DNA of 64,000 nucleotides from Kitasatospora terrestris (GTDB lineage: Bacteria > Actinomycetota > Actinomycetes > Streptomycetales > Streptomycetaceae): positions 6,386,001-6,450,000 of the forward strand of contig NZ_BAABIS010000001.1 in assembly GCF_039542905.1 (NCBI RefSeq). The letters are read 5' to 3'. Under the pieces are notes generated by a model that saw only the letters and a program-made list of their open reading frames with translations, had not been told where the DNA came from and did not search any database. The translations under genes and the position numbers were made by a program. Positions 49,617 through 57,373 of this stretch are shown here, in pieces. Position 1 is the stretch's first letter. Every line of letters begins with the position of its first letter.

Positions 49617-52600
49617 TGGCCGCGCGAGGAGCCAAGGACCGTACCACCGGCGGACGTTCCACCGACGCGACCGGCCGGTCCGGTGGCCGCGGCCACCGGG
49701 CGGTGCCGGCGCGGCCCGCCCGGCGACGGCGCACCGGCGGCGCGGTGGTCACCGCGCTCGGCGCGCTCGTCGCCCTGCTCGTCCTGCTGGTCGGCGTGCC
49801 CGCCCTGCTGCTCTACGGCACCCTCGCGGTCGCCGACATGGGCGGCCCGGTGGAGGGCGGCGTGATCGCCGCGCTGACCAGCCCCGACGACGGCCGGCTC
49901 TTCCTGTGGGCGCTGGTCGCGGTCGGCTGGCTGGCCTGGCTGTGCTTCGCGTTCTCCGTGCTCGTCGAGATCCCCGCCCAGCTGCGCGGCCGGGTCGCCC
50001 GCCGGCTGCCCGCCTTCGGCTGGAGCCAGCGGATCGCCGCCGGCCTGGTCGGATCCGTCCTCGCCCTGGTCCCGGTCGCCGGATCGGCCTTCGCCGCCAC
50101 CGAACGCGTGCAGATCGCGCCCGCCACCGCCCCCGCGCTGCCGGCCGGCACCACCGCGTACGCCGCGCTGCCCGCCGCCGCGCCCGCCACCGCTCCGACC
50201 GCCGAGCAGCAGCCCGGCTACACCGTCCGCGACACCCGGCCCGCCGACAGCCTCTGGTCGATCGCCGAGCGCCAACTCGGCTCCGGCGAGCGCTGGGTGG
50301 AGATCGCCAAGCTCAACGACGGTCGGGCGATGGACGGTTCCGGCACCCGCTTCGACGCGGACCGGCCGATCCAGCCCGGGTGGCGGCTGCTGATGCCCGC
50401 CGACGCCAAGCCGGACACCGGCGCGGGCGGCGGACCGGGGGGCGGCGCCGCGCCGGCCGAATCCACGACGGGCGGGGCGTCCGCCGGGTCCGCGCCCGCG
50501 CACGCCACCGTCACCGTGCACCAGGGCGACACGCTCTCCGCCATCGCCCAGCGCGAGCTGGGCGACGCCGAGCGGTGGCCGCAGATCTTCGACGCCAACA
50601 AGGGCGTCCGGGCCCCCGACGGCGAGCGGCTCACCGACCCGGACGTGGTGGTGCCGGGCATGGTGCTCAGCCTGCCCGGAGCCCCCGCCCAGGCCCCCGC
50701 GCCGACCACGGACCCGGCCCCCGCGACCGAGCCGGCGCCCACCCCGCCGCCCGGTGCGGAGCAGCAGCCGACCCCGCCGCCGGGCCCCGCACCGGCGGGG
50801 ACGGCCCCGGCACCTGCGGCATCCGCCCCCGCCTCGGCACCCGCCTCGGCCGGGCCGGTGGCGCCCGTCGAGCACACCGCACCCGCCGCCGACCAGCACG
50901 CCGAGGCGCCGAGCGACGACTACACGGTCGCCTTCGCCGCCTCCACCGTCGGCGTCCTGCTCGCCGCCGTGCTGATCGGCTCCGTCGCCCGCCGCCGCAC
51001 CGACCAGCTGCGCGCCCGCCGCCCCCGGCACCGGATCACCATGCCCGCCCCGGCCGCCGCCCGCTTCGAGGCGGAACTGAAGGCACGCCAGGACATCGAC
51101 GGCCTGGAGCTGCTCAACCGCGCCCTGCGCACCCTCTCCCGCAACACCGTGCGCGGCGGCAAGAAGCTCCCCGCCCTGGTCGCCGCCCGGATCACCACCG
51201 GCCGGACCGTCGAACTCCACCTCGCCGCCCCCGCCGTCCCGATCGCCCCGTTCCGCGCCGCCCACGCGGCGAACGTGTGGTGGTGCCCCGACGACGCCTC
51301 CGACCTGCTCTCCGCGGGTCAGGCCGCCAAGTACCCCGCCCCCTACCCGGCGCTCGTCACCCTCGGCTGCTCGCCGGACGGCTCGGTCGTCCTCGCCGAC
51401 CTGGAGACCGTCCGGCTCGTCCACCTCTCCGGTCACCCCGACGACGCCGAGGACGTGCTGCGCACCCTCGCCGTCGAACTCGCCCACAGCCCGCTCGCCG
51501 ACCGGCTCCACCTCCACCTGGTCGGCGTCGCCGCCGACCTGCCCGGCTCCGGGCCCGCCGCCGACCGGGTCCACCACCACCCCACCATCGAGTCCGCGCT
51601 CGCCGCCCTCGGCCCGCGCACCGCCAAGGCCCGCGCCACCCTGATCGGCGCCGACGCCACCAGCCCGCGCGACGCCCGCAGCCGCGGCCACGCCGACGAG
51701 TCGTGGATCCCCGAGATCGTGCTCTGCGCCCAGCCGCCGTCCGGCACCGTGCCCGCCGAGCTCGGCCGGCTGCTCGACGGCCGCCCGCGCACCTGCCTCG
51801 CCGTCGTCACCCGCGCCCCCGAACGCGGCTCCGGCCCGGTCGCCCGCTGGACCCTCCCCGCGACCGGCCCCGCCCAGCTGCCCGGCCTCCACCTGACCGT
51901 CGAACTCCAGCGCCTGGACCGGGAACAGTACGACCACCTCGGCGAACTCGTGCGCAGCTCCGGGGACTTCACCCAGCACCCGGCACCCGAGTGGACCCTC
52001 GACGGCCCCGGCGCGGACGAGGACGACGACCTCGTGCCGACGGAACTCCCGCTTCCCGTGCCGGTACTGGCCGCCGTCGCGGCATCGGGCCCGGCCGGTG
52101 GGGCGGGCGGCGACGAGGCCGCGACGCGCCTGCTCGCGCGGGTCATCGCCACCGGCGCCAGCCCGTTCGCGGGCACCGCGCCGACCGTGACCCCGTCCCC
52201 GGACGCCCCGGCGGCGACCACCGCGCCGCGCCACAGCATCAACGGCCTCGGGCTGCACGCCGTCAGCCCCGTCCACCCGCCGGCCACCAACCCCTACGGC
52301 CGGGGCCCGGCCGCCCTGCCGTCCGGTACGGCGCCCGCCGCTCCGGCCCAGCCCGCCGCGACCGGCCGCCGACCGGAGGACGCCGCCGCCGCCGGGCGGG
52401 CGGCGGACCTCGCCGGGCCGGACCGGCTCCCGCCCGCGGCGGCCACGGCCGGTCCGTTCGCACCGGTGGAGCCGGGGGCCGCGGGGCCAGAGCCGTCGCT
52501 GCCCGGGTCGCCGGTGGCGCAGCCGGGTGCGTCGGTGTCCTGGGGGCCGGAGGCCGCGCCGGGCCAGGGGGCCGCGGGGCCAGAGCCGTCGCTGCCGGGG

Positions 52601-53905
52601 TCGCCGGTGGCGCAGCCGGGTGCGTTCGGGCCATCGATCGCCGCGGAGGCGGAGCCGTCGTCCACCGCGCCCCTGCCGCAGGCCCCCTACGCGGCCGCGG
52701 CCGAGCTGCCGGTCGCGTCCCGGGCCCCGTACACCACTCCGGATGCCGCGGACCAGCCGGCCGCCGTGCCGCTGCCGCAGGCGGCCCCCCACGCGGCCGC
52801 AGCCCAGCAGTCGCCGGCGTTCCCCGCGCCGGAGGCCGCGCAGCCCACCGCCCCGTTCGCGGGGCCGGCCGCCGGCGGGGCGGAGGCGTCGCTGTCGCCG
52901 GCCGCGCCCCCGGCCCGGGTGGTGCCCGGCGAGACCGAGGTGCCCCCGGTCGCCGACGGCGAGCCGGCGCCGACGCACGACCAGGTGCCCGCGCCCGACG
53001 CGCACGGCCCGGCCGCCGCACCCACCCGCCCCGCGCCGCGGCCGGACACCGGGCCGGCCCGTACCGACAGCGACGACCTGCTGGCGATCCTGCGCTCCTC
53101 GGAGGCGCACGCCGCCCGGACCGCGCCCAGGATCCGCGTCCTCGGCCCGGTCGACGTGCTGAGCGCCGCCGGTCAGGTCGAGCCGGCCGCGGCCGTCCGG
53201 CTGACCGAGCTGGCCGCGTACCTGGCGCTGCGGCCCGGCACCGAGCACGTCGCCCTGGACCACGACCTGCACCCGGGCGCCGCGCACCTCGACCCGCGGG
53301 CGACCGCGGAGCGTCTGGCCGACCCGCTGCCCGCCAAGCTCGCCGCGCTCTCGCGCTGGCTGGGCACGGCGGCCGACGGACGTCCGTTCCTGCCGATCGA
53401 CCACGCTGCCCCGGCCGGCCGGCCGGACCCGGTGGCCGCGTACGCGCTCGTGCCGACGGTCAGCTGCGACTGGGACGAGTTCCGCAGCCTCTACCGCCGG
53501 GGCATGCGGTCGACCTCGGCGACCGCCGACGCCGCGCTGGCGCACGCGCTGGCGCTGGTCCGCGGGGCGCCGTTCGCGGAGGCCCCGGCCGGGGCGTACG
53601 GCTGGGCCGAGTCGGAGCGGCAGGACATGCTCGCCGCGATCGTCGACACCGCGCACGAACTCGCCGCGCGGCGCCTCCAGTACGGCGACCACCGCACCGC
53701 CGAGGCGGCGATCTTCCGCGCGCTGGCGGTCGCCCCGGACGTCGAGCTGCTGCACCGCGACCTGTTCTACGCGTACGCCTCGGCCGGTGCCCGCGACCAG
53801 CTGGTCCGGGCGGTCAACCGGCTGGACGCGCTCTCCCGCCGCACCGGACGCGATCTCGACCCGGACACCGTGGCGCTGCTGCGCGACCTCCTCACCGGAG
53901 CGTGA
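49616..53905 (+). CDS. Large membrane protein: LysM domains outside, BTAD (SARP-type) domain inside
   Basis: A 1429-residue protein. Membrane helices lie at about 42-66, 96-116 and 137-157. Two LysM-type domains follow (YTVRDTRPADSLWSIAERQL at 201; VTVHQGDTLSAIAQRELG at 298), then a Pro/Ala linker and a helix (about 438-460). The long inner part starts with a conserved-looking domain (about 480-800), then a low-complexity Pro/Ala/Glu region (about 850-1160), and ends in a SARP-like section: RIRVLGPVDVL with RLTELAAYLALRPG (about 1172-1205) and a BTAD domain (CDWDEFRSLYRRG, about 1284, to the end). LysM domains bind cell-wall glycan; BTAD domains occur in transcriptional activators and signalling ATPases. 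It overlaps the TadG-like gene by one base and closes the operon. Confidence 0.82.
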   Translation: MAARGAKDRTTGGRSTDATGRSGGRGHRAVPARPARRRRTGGAVVTALGALVALLVLLVGVPALLLYGTLAVADMGGPVEGGVIAALTSPDDGRLFLWALVAVGWLAWLCFAFSVLVEIPAQLRGRVARRLPAFGWSQRIAAGLVGSVLALVPVAGSAFAATERVQIAPATAPALPAGTTAYAALPAAAPATAPTAEQQPGYTVRDTRPADSLWSIAERQLGSGERWVEIAKLNDGRAMDGSGTRFDADRPIQPGWRLLMPADAKPDTGAGGGPGGGAAPAESTTGGASAGSAPAHATVTVHQGDTLSAIAQRELGDAERWPQIFDANKGVRAPDGERLTDPDVVVPGMVLSLPGAPAQAPAPTTDPAPATEPAPTPPPGAEQQPTPPPGPAPAGTAPAPAASAPASAPASAGPVAPVEHTAPAADQHAEAPSDDYTVAFAASTVGVLLAAVLIGSVARRRTDQLRARRPRHRITMPAPAAARFEAELKARQDIDGLELLNRALRTLSRNTVRGGKKLPALVAARITTGRTVELHLAAPAVPIAPFRAAHAANVWWCPDDASDLLSAGQAAKYPAPYPALVTLGCSPDGSVVLADLETVRLVHLSGHPDDAEDVLRTLAVELAHSPLADRLHLHLVGVAADLPGSGPAADRVHHHPTIESALAALGPRTAKARATLIGADATSPRDARSRGHADESWIPEIVLCAQPPSGTVPAELGRLLDGRPRTCLAVVTRAPERGSGPVARWTLPATGPAQLPGLHLTVELQRLDREQYDHLGELVRSSGDFTQHPAPEWTLDGPGADEDDDLVPTELPLPVPVLAAVAASGPAGGAGGDEAATRLLARVIATGASPFAGTAPTVTPSPDAPAATTAPRHSINGLGLHAVSPVHPPATNPYGRGPAALPSGTAPAAPAQPAATGRRPEDAAAAGRAADLAGPDRLPPAAATAGPFAPVEPGAAGPEPSLPGSPVAQPGASVSWGPEAAPGQGAAGPEPSLPGSPVAQPGAFGPSIAAEAEPSSTAPLPQAPYAAAAELPVASRAPYTTPDAADQPAAVPLPQAAPHAAAAQQSPAFPAPEAAQPTAPFAGPAAGGAEASLSPAAPPARVVPGETEVPPVADGEPAPTHDQVPAPDAHGPAAAPTRPAPRPDTGPARTDSDDLLAILRSSEAHAARTAPRIRVLGPVDVLSAAGQVEPAAAVRLTELAAYLALRPGTEHVALDHDLHPGAAHLDPRATAERLADPLPAKLAALSRWLGTAADGRPFLPIDHAAPAGRPDPVAAYALVPTVSCDWDEFRSLYRRGMRSTSATADAALAHALALVRGAPFAEAPAGAYGWAESERQDMLAAIVDTAHELAARRLQYGDHRTAEAAIFRALAVAPDVELLHRDLFYAYASAGARDQLVRAVNRLDALSRRTGRDLDPDTVALLRDLLTGA
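52475..52625 (+). repeat. 58-bp direct repeat in the linker of the LysM-BTAD gene
   Basis: Positions 52475-52532 and 52568-52625 are almost identical and in frame, encoding GAAGPEPSLPGSPVAQPGA twice. It lies in the low-complexity region between the conserved inner domain and the BTAD part. Confidence 0.8.
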
Positions 53906-53926
53906 CGGCAGGGGTTCCGACGGAGG

Positions 53927-53955
53927 GCCTACGCGGTGCCGCCGGCCGCGTAGGC
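53927..53955. terminator. Hairpin at the convergent ends of the LysM-BTAD and VOC genes
   Basis: GCCTACGCGG at 53927-53936 pairs with CCGCGTAGGC at 53946-53955 (9-nt loop). It overlaps the last codons of the VOC gene. Confidence 0.45.
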
Positions 53956-54417
53956 GTCCTCCAGGGCCTGGACGTCGATCTTGCGCATGGTGAGCATCGA
54001 CTTCATCACCCGGGCCGCCTTCACCGGGTCCGGGTCGGCGAGCAGTTCGGTGAGCCGGCGCGGCACGATCTGCCAGGACAGGCCGAAGCGGTCCTTGAGC
54101 CAGCCGCAGGCGCTCTCCTCGCCGCCGTCGGTCAGCCGGGCCCACAGCTCGTCCACCTCGGCCTGGTCTACGCAGTCCACCTCGAACGAGACCGCCTCGG
54201 TGAAGCTGAACAGCGGCCCGCCGTTCAGCGCGACGTACCGCTGCCCGGCCAGTTCGAACGACACCGTCATCACCGTCCCGGCCACGCCCGGACCGGCCTC
54301 GCCGTAGCGCTGGATCTCGAGGATGCGGGAATCCGGGAAGAGCGAGGTGTAGAACTCGGCCGCCTCCTCCGCCCGGTCGTCGAACCAGAGGAACGGGGTG
54401 ATCTTCTGCTGCGCCAT
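53929..54417 (-). CDS. VOC family protein (PhnB/3-demethylubiquinone methyltransferase-like fold)
   Basis: A 162-residue glyoxalase-fold protein that starts QKITPFLWFDDRAEEAAEFYTS, then VSFELAGQRYVALNGGP and CGWLKDRFGLSWQIVP, the PF06983 pattern. The last 30 residues (VMKSMLTMRKIDVQALEDAY) are typical of this branch. Substrate is unknown and metal ligands are not conserved. It stands alone between convergent and co-directional neighbours. Confidence 0.88.
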   Translation of the reverse strand: MAQQKITPFLWFDDRAEEAAEFYTSLFPDSRILEIQRYGEAGPGVAGTVMTVSFELAGQRYVALNGGPLFSFTEAVSFEVDCVDQAEVDELWARLTDGGEESACGWLKDRFGLSWQIVPRRLTELLADPDPVKAARVMKSMLTMRKIDVQALEDAYAAGGTA

Positions 54418-54518
54418 GACGCCTCCTCATGCGGTCGGTCCCGCACGACGCTAGGCCGTCCCGGCCGCCCGGCGGCGGACCGACCGCACGGGTGACCCCG
54501 GTCGGAGCAGCGCCCGGG

Positions 54519-55082
54519 TCAGACCGCGACCGGCTCGGCGGCGGGCGCGGGCGGCAGCAGTTCCACCTGTCGCGCGGTGATCCGGCGGGCGATCAGCACG
54601 AAGACGACGGCGCTCGCGGCCGAGAGCACGGTGGAGCCGAGCAGTGTGCCCACGGTCCGGATCCCGAGCATGCCGGCGACTGCCACGGCACCGGCGGCCA
54701 GGTGCAGTCCCCACCACAGGTGCACCGTCGTGGCCGAGACCGGGGCCTCGCCGGCGCGTCGCAGCGCGAGCAGGAGGCGCCAACGCATCCACACGCTCAG
54801 CACCGGGACCAACCAGCCGGCCAGCGCCCGTCCGGGGCCGAACGGCAGCGGATCGTCGGCGAGCAGTGCGGCGTTGGCCCAGCAGCGCCGGAACCAGACC
54901 GCGCCGACGATGTAGCCGATCACCAGGAACACCTGCGCCAGTACGCCGGGCAGGACCGCCCGGTCCGGCAGGCCCGCGAGGAGAAGGACGACCGCGGCGA
55001 TCTGGCACACCACGTTCAGCGCGGCGGAGACCTGGAGTCCCAGTGCCGACTCCCGGGGGTCGCGTGGCTGAGGCGGTATCAC
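54519..55082 (-). CDS. DUF4328 membrane protein
   Basis: A 187-residue protein with four main membrane segments and the DUF4328 pattern: GYIVGAVWFRRCWANA (about 53-68), GPGRALAGWLVPVLSVWMRWR (about 81-101), and TVHLWWGLHLA. Many DUF4328 proteins have an extra N-terminal zinc ribbon; this one does not. Function is unknown. Confidence 0.78.
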   Translation of the reverse strand: MIPPQPRDPRESALGLQVSAALNVVCQIAAVVLLLAGLPDRAVLPGVLAQVFLVIGYIVGAVWFRRCWANAALLADDPLPFGPGRALAGWLVPVLSVWMRWRLLLALRRAGEAPVSATTVHLWWGLHLAAGAVAVAGMLGIRTVGTLLGSTVLSAASAVVFVLIARRITARQVELLPPAPAAEPVAV

Positions 55083-55136
55083 GGGCGGCTCCTCCGTGCG
55101 GTGATCGAGTAGCGAGAAGGTAGCAGAGCGGGCTTG

Positions 55137-55156
55137 ACTTCAAGTTCGCTTGAAGT
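55137..55156. promoter_or_regulatory. SoxR/MerR-type operator within a long-spacer promoter
   Basis: ACTTCAAGTTCGCTTGAAGT is a perfect 8-bp inverted repeat around TTCG. It begins inside a TTGACT -35 box (55134-55139), and a CAGGAT hexamer at 55159-55164 gives a 19-bp spacer, the arrangement of MerR-family promoters. The SoxR consensus CCTCAAG-N4-CTTGAGG differs at one base per arm. Confidence 0.6.
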
Positions 55157-55203
55157 TTCAGGATGGCTCCGACAGGTCGGTGGTCGAGTGGAGTGAGGGC
55201 GGC

Positions 55204-56175
55204 ATGCGCGCGGTGTGGGTGCGGGAGTTCGGCGGTCCCGAGGTGCTGGTGCCGGGGTGGGCGCCGGAGCCGGTGCCGGGGGCGGGGCAGGTGGTGGTGC
55301 GGGTGTCGCACGCGAACATCACCTTCGTGGAGACCCAGTTCCGGGCGTCGGGGCGGGGGCCGTTCGCCGTCGAGCCGCCGTTCGTGCCGGGCAACGGCGT
55401 GGCGGGGACGGTCGTGGGGGTCGGCGAGGGCGTGGACCGGGCGGTGCTGGGACGTTCGGTGGTGACGGCGACCGGCGGTTCGGGCGGGTACGCCGAGCTG
55501 GCGCTCGCCCCGGCCGACGGCCTGTACGGCATCCCGGACGGCCTCGCGCCGGAGGCGGCGCTGGCGCTGCTGGCCGACGGCCGGACCGCCGCGATGCTGG
55601 TGGAGACGGCCGGCGTCCGGCCGGGCGACCGGGTGCTGGTGGAGGCGGCGGGCGGCGGGGTCGGCAGTCTGTTGGTCCAGCTCGCCGGCGCGGCCGGGGC
55701 CGAGGTGACGGGGGCGGCGGGCGGCGCGACCAAGCTGGCGCTGGCCCGCGAGCTCGGCGCGCACGCCACGGTCGACTACACCGAGCCGGGCTGGGCGGAG
55801 CGGGTCGGTCAGCTGGACGTGGTCTTCGACGGTGTCGGCGGGGAGATCGGCCGGGCGGCGTTCGGCAGACTCGGGGCCGGTGGACGGATGGTCTCTTTCG
55901 GTCTGGCCAGCGGCAGTTGGGCCGGCATCGACGCGGAGGAGGCGGGGGCGCGCGACGTGACCCTGCTCGGGCTGCGTCCGACGCCGGACCGGGTCCGCGC
56001 GGCCACCGAGCACGTCCTCGCGGAGGCGGCGGCGGGGCGGCTGCGGCCGGTGATCGGCCGGCGCTTCCCGCTGGAGCGGGCCGCCGACGCGCACCGTGCC
56101 ATCGAGTCCCGGGCGACGCTCGGCAAGACCCTGCTCGACGTGGCGCAGCCCGGGCCGGACGGACGCGTCCGATAA
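55204..56175 (+). CDS. NADPH:quinone reductase-type medium-chain dehydrogenase
   Basis: A 323-residue zeta-crystallin-type MDR protein. It begins MRAVWVREFGGPEVL, has VPGNGVAGTVVGVGEGVD (about 62-79), the NADPH motif VLVEAAGGGVGSLLVQLA (about 141-158; the usual AAGGVG) and VDYTEPGW. No zinc ligands are seen. It reduces quinones or similar electrophiles. The SoxR/MerR-type operator 48 bp upstream suggests induction by redox-cycling compounds. ATG 55204 is chosen over an ATG at 55150, which lies inside the operator. Confidence 0.86.
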   Translation: MRAVWVREFGGPEVLVPGWAPEPVPGAGQVVVRVSHANITFVETQFRASGRGPFAVEPPFVPGNGVAGTVVGVGEGVDRAVLGRSVVTATGGSGGYAELALAPADGLYGIPDGLAPEAALALLADGRTAAMLVETAGVRPGDRVLVEAAGGGVGSLLVQLAGAAGAEVTGAAGGATKLALARELGAHATVDYTEPGWAERVGQLDVVFDGVGGEIGRAAFGRLGAGGRMVSFGLASGSWAGIDAEEAGARDVTLLGLRPTPDRVRAATEHVLAEAAAGRLRPVIGRRFPLERAADAHRAIESRATLGKTLLDVAQPGPDGRVR

Positions 56176-56214
56176 CCCGTCGTCGCCGGACGGCCCGCCG
56201 CCTACGATCTCGTC

Positions 56215-57255
56215 ATGGACGCGCCGATCATCCCTCCCAAGCCCCGCCCCGGCGACCGCGTCGCGGTCGTCTCGCCGGCCGCCGGCCTGCCCGGAGTCCT
56301 CCCCCTGCCGTACGAGCTCGGGCTGCGCCGGCTGGTCGAGGAGTTCGACCTCAAGCCGGTCGAGTACCCGACCACCCGGACCATGGGCGCGAGCCCGCAG
56401 GCGCGCGCCGCCGACCTGCACGCCGCCTTCGCGGACCCGGAGATCAAGGCGGTGATCGCCTCGATCGGCGGCGACGACCAGATCACGGTGGTCCCGCACC
56501 TGGACGCCGAGCTGATCCGGGCCAACCCCAAGCCGTTCTTCGGCTTCAGCGACAACACCAACCTGCTGGACTTCCTCTGGGGCCTCGGCATCGTCGGCTA
56601 CCACGGCGCCTCGGTGATGACCCAGTTCGGCCGGCCCGGCGCGATGCACCCGATGACCGCCGCCTCCGCGCGTGCCGCCCTGTTCACCACCGGCCCGTAC
56701 GAGCTCGCCGAGCCCGGCCGGATCACCGAGGAGATCCGCGACTGGGCCGACCCCGCCACCTTCGAGCAGGAGCCCGCCACCGAGCCCGTCCCGGGGTGGA
56801 CCTGGCACCACGCCGACCGGGTGGTCGAGGGCCCGACCTGGGGCGGCTGCCTGGAGGTCCTCGCCGGCATGCTGATGGCCGACCGGATCAAGGAGCCCGA
56901 GGCGTACGCGGGCCACGTGCTCCTCCTGGAGACCTCCGAGGAGCTGCCGAGTGCGGACACGGTCTGGCGGACCCTGCGCGCGATGGGCGAGCGCGGGCTG
57001 CTCCGGCAGTTCCCCGCGCTGCTGATGGGCCGCGCCATGGCGTGGAACTTCGAGAAGCGCAACGACCGGGCCGCCCGCGAGACGTACCGCGCCGAGCAGC
57101 GCGCGGCGGTGCTGCGGGCGCTGGCCGCGTACGCCCCCGACACGCTCGCCGTCTTCGACGTCGACCTCGGGCACACCGAGCCGCAGCAGGTCGTCCCGTA
57201 CGGCGGCCGGGTCCGGGTGGACGGGCCCGCGCGGCGGATCACCGTGCACTACTGA
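56215..57255 (+). CDS. S66 family LD-carboxypeptidase/MccF-like peptidase
   Basis: A 346-residue protein with PRPGDRVAVVSPAAGLPG at the start (about 10-27), the nucleophile Ser in FFGFSDNTNLL (about Ser110), a Glu in LLLETSEELPS (about 240) and a His in DLGHTEPQQVVPYGG (about 320), the S66 triad. The branch with DLHAAFADPEIKAVIASIGGDD is that of MccF-like enzymes, which cleave microcin C-type acyl-sulphamoyl adenylates, or LD-carboxypeptidases acting on murein peptides. Which applies is not decided by sequence. It starts 39 bp after the quinone reductase gene. Confidence 0.85.
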   Translation: MDAPIIPPKPRPGDRVAVVSPAAGLPGVLPLPYELGLRRLVEEFDLKPVEYPTTRTMGASPQARAADLHAAFADPEIKAVIASIGGDDQITVVPHLDAELIRANPKPFFGFSDNTNLLDFLWGLGIVGYHGASVMTQFGRPGAMHPMTAASARAALFTTGPYELAEPGRITEEIRDWADPATFEQEPATEPVPGWTWHHADRVVEGPTWGGCLEVLAGMLMADRIKEPEAYAGHVLLLETSEELPSADTVWRTLRAMGERGLLRQFPALLMGRAMAWNFEKRNDRAARETYRAEQRAAVLRALAAYAPDTLAVFDVDLGHTEPQQVVPYGGRVRVDGPARRITVHY

Positions 57256-57373
57256 GCAGGCGTCCGCTCCGCCCGGCTGCGGCACCCGGGCCTGGCTCCG
57301 ATCCCGGCGACCCCGTAAGGTGGCTGACCGGGCACGGTGCCGCGACCGCGGCAGGGCGGGGGGATGACGGGCA

